A DNA stretch of 9,842 nt from an uncultured Propionibacteriaceae bacterium. Lineage in GTDB: Bacteria; Actinomycetota; Actinomycetes; Propionibacteriales; Propionibacteriaceae. The DNA lies in NCBI GenBank assembly GCA_945875065.1, contig CAMCJC010000069.1, forward strand, positions 1 through 9,842, written 5' to 3'. The notes beneath the pieces are model-generated. The model saw only the letters and a program-made list of their open reading frames with translations. It was not told the DNA's origin and ran no database searches. The translations under genes and the position numbers were made by a program. Numbering within the stretch: position 1 is the stretch's first letter; the number at the start of each line of letters is the position of its first letter. Of this stretch, positions 1 to 5,546 are shown piece by piece.

Positions 1-1035
1 GACATAGAGGAGACTGCTCGTCGGGAGGCGACCAAGCGAGCCCAGAAGATCATCGTTACAGCGATCCAGCGCTGTGCCGCCGAGCAGACCTCGGAGTCGG
101 TGGTCTCCACGGTTGAGTTGCCAAGCGACGAGATGAAGGGCCGCATCATCGGCCGTGAAGGCCGTAACATCCGAGCCTTCGAGCAGATCACCGGCGTCAA
201 CGTCATGATCGACGACACACCAGAGACTGTCCTGCTCAGCTGCTTCGACCCGGTCCGGCGAGAGGCCGCGCGGCTGACACTGGTGGATCTGGTCGCCGAC
301 GGGCGGATTCACCCGGCCCGCATTGAGGAGGTCTACGAGCGGAGCGTTCGGGTGATGGACGAACGGATCCAACGCTCGGGTGAGCAAGCACTCCTTGAAG
401 TCGGCATTACCGACCTCCACCCTGACCTCGTGCCGATAGTCGGCGCCCTGGAGTTCCGCACGAGCTTCGGTCAGAACGTGCTCGCCCACCTGATCGAGTG
501 CGCCCATCTGGCGGGAGTCATGGCCGCGGAGTTGGGGCTGGATATGGCTGTGTGCAAGCGGGCGGCGTTCCTGCACGACATCGGCAAGGGGCTCACTCAC
601 GAGATGGAAGGGCCGCACGCGCTGGTCGGCGCCGACCTGTTGCGTCGCCATGGGGAGAGCGACGACGTCGTTCACGCCGTCGAGGCCCACCACAACGAGG
701 TGGAGCCGCGAACCGTCGAAGCCGTCCTAACCCAGGCAGCCGACGCCATCTCCGGTTCCAGGCCGGGGGCCCGGCGAGAATCCCTGGAGGCGTACGTGGA
801 GCGGATGCAGAACCTGGAGTCGATCGCGACCGCGCACGACGGCGTCATTCGCGCCTATGCGATGCAGGCCGGGCGGGAGGTTCGAGTCATGGTTGCGCCG
901 GAAGAGGTCGACGATGGCGCCAGCCACATTCTGGCGCGTGAGATCGCGGCCGAGGTCGAGAAGAACCTGACCTACCCCGGGCAGATCCGGATCACCGTTG
1001 TCCGCGAGTCGCGCGCCACCGAGCTAGCCCACTGA
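1..1035 (+). CDS. rny: Ribonuclease Y, C-terminal part (5' end outside window)
   Basis: Membrane-anchored endoribonuclease that starts decay of many mRNAs. The frame is open from base 1, so the true start lies to the left; 344 residues are visible of a protein usually near 520. Missing are the N-terminal membrane helix and most of the coiled coil, whose end is the charged stretch at residues 1-25. A KH RNA-binding domain follows (about 35-95) with its GxxG loop as GREG at 51-54 inside the family signature GRIIGREGRNIRAFE. The HD phosphohydrolase domain covers about 155-260, with the metal-binding His-Asp pair at 192-193 (FLHDIGKG), a His at 206 (GPHALVG) and a later AHHNEVEP segment. The C-terminus ends in ITVVRESRATELAH, a usual RNase Y ending. 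Internal GTG or ATG codons, such as GTG at 100, are not starts because family similarity continues upstream. The stop overlaps the convergent epimerase gene by 12 bp. Identity is very secure. Confidence 0.96.
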   Translation, partial: DIEETARREATKRAQKIIVTAIQRCAAEQTSESVVSTVELPSDEMKGRIIGREGRNIRAFEQITGVNVMIDDTPETVLLSCFDPVRREAARLTLVDLVADGRIHPARIEEVYERSVRVMDERIQRSGEQALLEVGITDLHPDLVPIVGALEFRTSFGQNVLAHLIECAHLAGVMAAELGLDMAVCKRAAFLHDIGKGLTHEMEGPHALVGADLLRRHGESDDVVHAVEAHHNEVEPRTVEAVLTQAADAISGSRPGARRESLEAYVERMQNLESIATAHDGVIRAYAMQAGREVRVMVAPEEVDDGASHILAREIAAEVEKNLTYPGQIRITVVRESRATELAH

Positions 1036-1914
1036 CCCGGCCCTGATCCCCCACCGGACCGATGTGGACTCGCCCGGTCCCAGGAGTATGCGGTCACGGT
1101 ACGTTGGACCCTCGTTGAAGGCGTCGGCCCCGCACGTCATCGGTTCAATGGCGATGCTGTCCCGGGTTGGTGGTGTGAAGACCTGGACCCACTGGCAAGT
1201 GGCATCGCCCCAGATCTCAATGCGGCGACCGTCCCCTGCCAGGCTGACCCGCCAGTCGCGCACCAGTGGGTCGGTGAAGGCCGTGTCCAGGTTGGAATCA
1301 GCGATCTTGCGGGTGCCGGTGAAGTCGTGTTCGGGAGTAACCGGCCCCAACCGAAGCGGCAGCAGCCGCTCAGGATCGACCCGCAACTCGGCGTCGAACG
1401 GGATGGTGAGCTCCACGTTGGCAAGGTCGTCGAAGCGGAAATAGGGGTGGGTGCCGTACCCGAACGGGAGTGGCACCTGGCCAATGTTCGTCGCGAAGAC
1501 CTCGACTATTAGACCGTCGTCGGTGAGGTGATGCAGGAGCTCGACAGCTAGGGTTCCCGGCCAGCCGCGGCGAGGCCAAAAAGTGGCCCGCTGGCGCACC
1601 GAGGTCGACAAGTGAGCAAGGCACTCCCAGGCTAGTCCCACGTTGAGACCGTGGTTGGCGTTGCGGCGCTCGACTTCGTTTATCGGCAGCTGGTAGGCCT
1701 CCTCGCCGACGAAGTAGCGGCCATCGCGGATCCGATTGGGCCATGGGATCAGGTGGGCGCCGGCCCACCGTTTCGGCGTCTCATCGGCTGCGTACGTGGC
1801 CAGGAGTTCGACACCGTCGAGTTGCAGGCTACGCAGTCCCGCACCCACTTGGGTCGTGACCGCCCGCCACCTGCCATGCCGAATCTCGTATTGTGCGCCT
1901 GTGGGATTGACCAT
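1024..1914 (-). CDS. Aldose 1-epimerase (galactose mutarotase-like) family protein
   Basis: Interconverts alpha and beta anomers of aldoses, or a related sugar, in the cytoplasm; the real substrate cannot be told from sequence. The 296 residues are a full-length single GalM-type beta-sandwich domain. Expected catalytic positions are present: His88 in NANHGLN, His156 in GYGTHPYF, and Glu257 in SIAIEPMT as the likely catalytic base. The motif HLIPWPNRIRDGRY (about 54-67) is typical of the actinobacterial subgroup. The ATG at 1914 begins just before the conserved part and has no clear Shine-Dalgarno sequence; TACTGT lies 6 nt upstream, so a leaderless transcript is possible. It runs against rny (12-bp tail overlap) and is divergent from miaB (62-bp gap). 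No Leloir-pathway or sugar-transport gene is nearby, so its role is not given by context. Family assignment is strong; the specific substrate is unknown. Confidence 0.9.
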   Translation of the reverse strand: MVNPTGAQYEIRHGRWRAVTTQVGAGLRSLQLDGVELLATYAADETPKRWAGAHLIPWPNRIRDGRYFVGEEAYQLPINEVERRNANHGLNVGLAWECLAHLSTSVRQRATFWPRRGWPGTLAVELLHHLTDDGLIVEVFATNIGQVPLPFGYGTHPYFRFDDLANVELTIPFDAELRVDPERLLPLRLGPVTPEHDFTGTRKIADSNLDTAFTDPLVRDWRVSLAGDGRRIEIWGDATCQWVQVFTPPTRDSIAIEPMTCGADAFNEGPTYRDRILLGPGESTSVRWGIRAGSVG

Positions 1915-1976
1915 GGCGTCACAGTAGCCCGGCGAACCGCGGCACGGGGCGAGAATGCGATTAGAGTTGCCCCACC
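1915..1976. promoter_or_regulatory. Divergent promoter region, epimerase / miaB, possibly leaderless on both sides
   Basis: This 62-bp gap must hold any promoter local to the two divergent genes. On the plus strand TAGAGT (1962-1967) fits the TANNNT form of an actinobacterial -10 element and ends 9 nt before the miaB ATG. On the minus strand TACTGT (1926-1921) ends 6 nt before the epimerase ATG, the spacing expected if transcription begins on the start codon. Neither gene has a recognisable ribosome binding site. No good -35 hexamer lies 16-18 bp upstream of either element, so these are candidates from motif and spacing only. Confidence 0.35.
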
Positions 1977-3425
1977 ATGAGCGAACGCACCTATCACGTC
2001 ATCACGTATGGCTGCCAGATGAATGTCCACGACTCCGAGCGGATCTCGGGCCTGCTCGAGTCGGCTGGCCTGCGACGCGCTGAGGACACGGACGAGCTTG
2101 GTTCCGGAGCCGACGTCGTGGTGTTCAACACCTGCGCGGTGCGGGAGAATGCCGACAACCGCCTCTACGGCAACTTGGGGCATATGGCGGCGGTCAAGGC
2201 CAAGCGGCCCGGCATGCAGATCGCGGTAGGCGGTTGCATGGCCCAAAAGGACAAAGACCTGGTGCTACGGAAAGCGCCGTGGGTGGACGTCGTGTTCGGA
2301 ACTCACAACGTTGGGAGTTTGCCGAAGCTGCTGGAGCGGGCACGCATTGAGGATGCGGCGCAGGTCGAAATCGTCGAGGCGCTCCAGACGTTTCCGAGCA
2401 ATCTGCCCTCGCGTCGGGAGTCGCCTTATGCGGCTTGGGTGTCGGTCAGCGTCGGCTGCAACAACACATGCACGTTCTGCATCGTCCCGCAGCTGCGGGG
2501 CAAGGAACTGGACCGCCGGCCTGGCGACATTCTTGGCGAGATCCGGATGCTGGTAGACCAAGGCGTCCAAGAGATCACGCTCTTGGGTCAGAACGTCAAC
2601 GCCTACGGTGTTGAGTTTGGCGACCGGCAGGCCTTCGCGAAACTGCTGCGCGCCTGCGGCGAGATCGATGGGCTCGAGCGGGTCCGGTTCACGTCCCCGC
2701 ACCCCAAGGACTTCACCGATGATGTTATCGCCGCAATGGCTGAAACCCCCAACGTCATGCCGCAACTGCACATGCCGTTGCAGTCTGGCTCGGACGCGGT
2801 GCTCAAGGGCATGCGGCGCTCGTATCGGAGCGCCAAGTTCTTGGGGATCCTGGAGAGGGTGCGTGGAGCGATCCCACACGCGGCGATAACCACCGACATC
2901 ATCGTCGGCTTCCCGGGCGAGACCGATGAGGACTTCGAGGCCACGCTAGACGTAGTGCGGCAGTCGCGCTTCTCGGCGGCGTTCACGTTCCAGTACTCGA
3001 AGCGGCCAGGAACTCCGGCGGCGACTATGCCGAACCAGGTTCCGAAGGCCGTGGTCCAGGAACGCTACGAACGGTTGGTTGATCTGGTGGGGGAGATAGC
3101 CTGGGAAGAGAACCGGCGCTTTGAAGGCCAAGACGTGGAGGTGATGTTCGCCGTTGGCGAGGGCCGCAAAGACGCCGAGACGCGCCGGATGAGCGGCCGC
3201 GCCCGCGATAACCGTTTGGTGCATGTGGCGGTCGAGGACCCGGCGGAGCAGCCGCGACCCGGTGACCTCGCGACGGTCACGATCACGCACGCCGCACCCC
3301 ATCACCTGAACTCGGATGCGCCGCTGAAGGGCTTGCGCCGCACCCGTGGCGGCGACGCCTGGGAGGCGGCGGTCAGCGAGCCCGCTAAGGGCGTGGCGCT
3401 GGGGATGCCGAAGATCGGCCGTTAG
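1977..3425 (+). CDS. miaB: tRNA-2-methylthio-N6-dimethylallyladenosine synthase MiaB
   Basis: Radical-SAM methylthiotransferase that turns i6A37 of tRNAs into ms2i6A37, the step after MiaA. The 482 residues show all three expected parts. The N-terminal UPF0004 domain carries Cys13 (YGCQMN), Cys53 (NTCAVRE) and Cys87 (GGCMAQ), which hold the auxiliary 4Fe-4S cluster. The radical-SAM core has CxxxCxxC at Cys161, Cys165 and Cys168 (GCNNTCTFCIVP). A TRAM RNA-binding domain lies at roughly 370-440. The family similarity starts within a few residues of the ATG, so the start is well placed, yet no Shine-Dalgarno sequence precedes it. Length is normal for MiaB and above that of the related RimO or MtaB only in its C-terminal tail. 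A strong inverted repeat follows 8 nt after the stop. The partner gene miaA lies about 330 bp downstream, beyond a minus-strand gene. Confidence 0.97.
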   Translation: MSERTYHVITYGCQMNVHDSERISGLLESAGLRRAEDTDELGSGADVVVFNTCAVRENADNRLYGNLGHMAAVKAKRPGMQIAVGGCMAQKDKDLVLRKAPWVDVVFGTHNVGSLPKLLERARIEDAAQVEIVEALQTFPSNLPSRRESPYAAWVSVSVGCNNTCTFCIVPQLRGKELDRRPGDILGEIRMLVDQGVQEITLLGQNVNAYGVEFGDRQAFAKLLRACGEIDGLERVRFTSPHPKDFTDDVIAAMAETPNVMPQLHMPLQSGSDAVLKGMRRSYRSAKFLGILERVRGAIPHAAITTDIIVGFPGETDEDFEATLDVVRQSRFSAAFTFQYSKRPGTPAATMPNQVPKAVVQERYERLVDLVGEIAWEENRRFEGQDVEVMFAVGEGRKDAETRRMSGRARDNRLVHVAVEDPAEQPRPGDLATVTITHAAPHHLNSDAPLKGLRRTRGGDAWEAAVSEPAKGVALGMPKIGR

Positions 3426-3433
3426 GGTGACAA

Positions 3434-3463
3434 CAGGGGCTCCGATGGTCATCGGAGCCCCTG
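3434..3463. terminator. Perfect 14-bp inverted repeat, likely bidirectional terminator
   Basis: Arms 3434-3447 (CAGGGGCTCCGATG) and 3450-3463 (CATCGGAGCCCCTG) are exact reverse complements separated by only 2 bases; the RNA loop must open at least one pair more. It sits between the stops of the convergent genes miaB (8 nt away) and the small antitoxin-like gene (10 nt away), the usual place for a shared terminator. There is no T-run on either side, which is common for actinobacterial hairpins. It could also act as mRNA 3' end protection. Confidence 0.8.
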
Positions 3464-3473
3464 CTAGACCTGC

Positions 3474-3665
3474 TCAGGAAGCTGGCTTGTCCTTGCCGGC
3501 AAGGCCTTCGACCTTCTCCTTGAGGAAGTCGGCGCCGGCGTCGATCTTGTCGCCGAGCTTGCCGCCGGTGGCCTTGTCGGCCAGTTCAGCGCCCTTGTCG
3601 ATGGCGCCGTCGATCTTGTCCTCGTGCTCAGCGACCTTGTCGCCGATACCGTCGAACACACCCAT
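3474..3665 (-). CDS. Small antitoxin-like protein (MT0933-like family)
   Basis: A 63-residue acidic/basic, strongly helical protein beginning MGVFDGIGDKVAEHEDKID. It resembles the small actinobacterial family named after MT0933/Rv0909, for which an antitoxin role was described in Mycobacterium tuberculosis with the partner Rv0910; the role here is inferred by likeness only. The DKID segment occurs twice, 23 residues apart, with identical DNA (GTCGATCTTGTC at 3540-3551 and 3609-3620 on the plus strand), suggesting an internal duplication of an amphipathic helix. There are no cysteines, signal peptide or membrane segment. Two ATGs compete: the one at 3671 directly abuts AGGAGG, whereas the one at 3665 is 6 nt from it and gives the family-typical MGxFD start, so I chose 3665. 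No toxin gene is adjacent: neighbours are miaB and miaA. An LEA- or CsbD-like stress role is an alternative. Coding status is secure; function is not. Confidence 0.82.
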   Translation of the reverse strand: MGVFDGIGDKVAEHEDKIDGAIDKGAELADKATGGKLGDKIDAGADFLKEKVEGLAGKDKPAS

Positions 3666-3758
3666 ATTCATCCTCCTAATCCGGGCGAGCAGGATGCACC
3701 GCCTTCATCCATCATGCCTGGTTCCGCAATAGTTCGCACCCGCTGGCAAAATTGGTAC
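3666..3758. promoter_or_regulatory. Divergent intergenic region, small gene / miaA
   Basis: This 93-bp stretch separates the start of the antitoxin-like gene (minus) from miaA (plus), so it must hold the promoter of the small gene and probably one for the miaA-dapF-hflX series. I see CAAAAT at 3747-3752 as a weak -10 candidate for miaA, and no convincing -35/-10 pair for the minus strand. No operator-like inverted repeat was found. The existence of promoters here is inferred from gene orientation. Confidence 0.4.
3672..3678 (-). promoter_or_regulatory. Strong Shine-Dalgarno site deciding the small gene's start
   Basis: On the minus strand the sequence reads TAGGAGG, with AGGAGG at 3677-3672. 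It touches the first ATG (3671-3669) with no spacing and lies 6 nt from the second ATG (3665-3663). Normal spacing therefore favours the second ATG. It is the best ribosome binding site in the window, in contrast to the neighbouring plus-strand genes miaB, miaA and hflX, where none is visible. Confidence 0.8.
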
Positions 3759-4679
3759 ATGCCCCTTCCCGTGATCGTTCTGGTTGGCCCAACGGCCTCC
3801 GGGAAGTCGGCACTGGCGGTCGAAGTGTGCCGGAAACTCGTCCGCACTGGCCGGGCGGCCGAGGTCATAAACGCCGACTCTATGCTCGTCTACCGGGGCA
3901 TGGACATTGGGACGGCGAAACCGACGGCAGCCGAGCGCCGGGGCGTCGTCCACCATCTGGTTGACATCATGGAGGTGACCGAAACCGCCTCGGTAGCCGA
4001 GTTTCAACGGCAGGCCCGCGGGGTCATCGAAGCCCTGCGGAGCCGGAAGATCGTGCCAGTCGTCGTCGGAGGATCGGCGCTCTACACGCGGGCGGTGATC
4101 GATCACTTCGAGTTCCCCGGATCAGACCCGGAACTGCGCGCGCGACTCGAGGCCGAACTCGCCGCCCTGGGGCCCGCGGATCTGCATGCCCGGCTGGCCT
4201 TCCTGGCCCCTGACTCAGCCGCGCTCATTGAGCCTGGCAACGGGCGCCGCATCGTTAGGGCACTCGAAATCCACGAGTTGACTGGCGGGCACCGGGCCAG
4301 CCTCCCCGAGTGGACCTACGAGCTCAGCGGAGTTCACCAGTTCGGGCTCGAGATGCCACGCCTCGACTTGGACCGCCGCATCGATGCCCGGGTGGACCAG
4401 ATGTTCGCCTGCGGTCTGGTCGACGAGGTCAGCGCCCTGGTCCGCGTCGGGCTCCGAGACGGGAAGACGGCGAGCCGTGCGATCGGCTACCGTCAGGTAC
4501 TGGACTTCCTGGATGGCAAATGCTCGCTCCAGGAAGCAAGCGACGAGATCAAACGCGCAACGCGCCGGTTCTTCCGCAAACAGCTCGGCTGGTACCGGCG
4601 GGACCCGCGCATCACCTGGCTCCCGGCTGGCGATCCGGCGAATCTGGGACGCATCCTCGGAGCGTCTGGCTTGGGCTAG
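3759..4679 (+). CDS. miaA: tRNA dimethylallyltransferase MiaA
   Basis: Transfers the dimethylallyl group to N6 of A37 in tRNAs that read codons starting with U, making the i6A substrate of MiaB. The 306 residues have the P-loop at 10-17 (GPTASGKS), the signature DSMLVYRGMDIGTAKP at about 40-55 with its conserved Asp, and a later GGSALYTRA segment. The C-terminal half holds the tRNA-binding insert and the conserved SRAIGYRQ and RFFRKQLGWYRR motifs. An upstream in-frame ATG at 3624 was refused because it would add 45 residues read opposite the small minus-strand gene; the ATG at 3759 puts the P-loop at the normal distance. No Shine-Dalgarno sequence precedes this ATG; CAAAAT (3747-3752) ends 6 nt upstream, which would suit a leaderless transcript, but this is weak. 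dapF follows after 22 nt, so the two are probably one operon. Confidence 0.96.
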   Translation: MPLPVIVLVGPTASGKSALAVEVCRKLVRTGRAAEVINADSMLVYRGMDIGTAKPTAAERRGVVHHLVDIMEVTETASVAEFQRQARGVIEALRSRKIVPVVVGGSALYTRAVIDHFEFPGSDPELRARLEAELAALGPADLHARLAFLAPDSAALIEPGNGRRIVRALEIHELTGGHRASLPEWTYELSGVHQFGLEMPRLDLDRRIDARVDQMFACGLVDEVSALVRVGLRDGKTASRAIGYRQVLDFLDGKCSLQEASDEIKRATRRFFRKQLGWYRRDPRITWLPAGDPANLGRILGASGLG

Positions 4680-4690
4680 AGCACGAACGG

Positions 4691-4697
4691 AAAGGGA
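4691..4697 (+). promoter_or_regulatory. Shine-Dalgarno site of dapF
   Basis: GGAAAGGGA spans 4689-4697, with AAAGG ending 6 nt before the ATG at 4702. It matches the anti-Shine-Dalgarno end of 16S rRNA well and sets the dapF start in the 22-nt gap after miaA. Confidence 0.65.
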
Positions 4698-4701
4698 CAC
4701 C

Positions 4702-5502
4702 ATGCTGTTCTCGAAGGGGAACGCCACCGGAAACGATTTCGTGATCGTCGACGACCACCACGGCGCGATGGATCTGCCCGCCCAGCAGGTGGCCCGGGTG
4801 TGCGACCGCCACTTCGGCATCGGCGGCGACGGGTTGCTGCGCGTCGTTCGAGCAGGCAGAGTGCCCGGCTACAACTACGACCCGAACTTGTGGTTCATGG
4901 ACTACCGCAATGCCGACGGGTCGATCGCCGAAATGTGTGGCAACGGGCTGCGGCTGTTCGCGCGGCATCTTCTGGAGCAGAGCCTGGTCGGGACGGCGGA
5001 GTTCGAGGTGGCTACCCGCGTAGGTCTCAAACGCGTCCGAGAGCAGCAAGACGGCAAGATCGCCGCCGACCTGGGTGAGGTCCGGCTTGGAGCTGAACTG
5101 GTAACGATCGAGGCCGCCGGCCGTACCTTCCAAGCGCACCCGGCCGATGTCGGCAATCCGCACGCCGTGTGTTTCGTCGACGATATAGAGGCTCTCGATC
5201 TAGGCCCAGCACCAGCGTGGTCACCCGTAGAGGCTTTCCCGAACGGGGTCAATGTTGAGTTCGTGCAGGTCATGGAGGCCGGGGTGCTGCGCATGCGTGT
5301 CCACGAGCGCGGCGTTGGCGAAACCTTGAGCTGCGGTACTGGGGTGGTGGCCGCCGCCGCGGTGTATCGGGCCATCAGCGGTCACGATGGCCCAGTCCAG
5401 GTGATGGTGCGCGGCGGCGAACTCACTGCCACCTTCGAGGACGGCCACGTCTGGCTCACCGGGCCGGCGGTGGTTGTCGCCGAGGGCGAGTTCCGCGCCT
5501 GA
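4702..5502 (+). CDS. dapF: Diaminopimelate epimerase DapF
   Basis: Cytoplasmic cofactor-free racemase that converts LL- to meso-diaminopimelate, the precursor of lysine and, in many bacteria, of the peptidoglycan crosslink. The 266 residues show the two catalytic cysteines: Cys79 in AEMCGNGLR and Cys211 in ETLSCGTG. Other family motifs are KGNATGNDF at the N-terminus, GIGGDG at about 39-44, GNPHAV at about 151-156 and HERGVGET at about 201-208. These cover both lobes of the pseudo-symmetric fold. The ATG at 4702 lies behind a fair ribosome binding site and the family similarity begins at once, so longer in-frame readings into miaA are false. It lies 22 nt after miaA and 44 nt before hflX in the same direction, consistent with one operon; this miaA-dapF-hflX order is well known in Actinobacteria. 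Length and residues are normal. Confidence 0.97.
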   Translation: MLFSKGNATGNDFVIVDDHHGAMDLPAQQVARVCDRHFGIGGDGLLRVVRAGRVPGYNYDPNLWFMDYRNADGSIAEMCGNGLRLFARHLLEQSLVGTAEFEVATRVGLKRVREQQDGKIAADLGEVRLGAELVTIEAAGRTFQAHPADVGNPHAVCFVDDIEALDLGPAPAWSPVEAFPNGVNVEFVQVMEAGVLRMRVHERGVGETLSCGTGVVAAAAVYRAISGHDGPVQVMVRGGELTATFEDGHVWLTGPAVVVAEGEFRA

Positions 5503-5546
5503 GGCGATCGATTCTTGTCGGTGCGGCCTGCCACAATGGTTCAACG
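5503..5546. other. Short dapF-hflX gap without clear ribosome binding site
   Basis: The 44-nt gap contains CACAAT (5532-5537), which could be a -10 element for an internal hflX promoter, but no -35 hexamer at usual spacing and no Shine-Dalgarno sequence before the hflX ATG. No hairpin is seen, so read-through from dapF is expected. Confidence 0.3.

Noticed and set aside
498..941. Long open frames in other phases within rny (also a minus-strand frame at 727-927)
   Set aside because: They lie wholly inside a strongly conserved RNase Y frame, show Arg/Gly/Pro-rich shadow composition and match no family I know.
1056..1080. Possible rny terminator hairpin (GGACCG / CGGTCC)
   Set aside because: Only 6 bp of stem with a 13-nt loop inside the epimerase coding region; expected by chance in GC-rich DNA.
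1749..2246. Minus-strand frame across the epimerase-miaB gap
   Set aside because: It overlaps the N-terminal codons of two well supported genes and has no recognisable domain; this is a high-GC artefact.
3624..3758. Extended N-terminus for miaA
   Set aside because: It would be read opposite the small antitoxin-like gene and add 45 residues before the P-loop; the ATG at 3759 fits the family.
3678..3758. Stress-sigma (GGAAC...GTT) promoter for the small minus-strand gene
   Set aside because: A GGAAC string exists on the minus strand but no GTT-type -10 element follows at 16-19 nt.
4384..4701. Extended N-terminus for dapF inside miaA
   Set aside because: Family similarity begins at the ATG at 4702, which has a ribosome binding site; the extension is a shadow of miaA.
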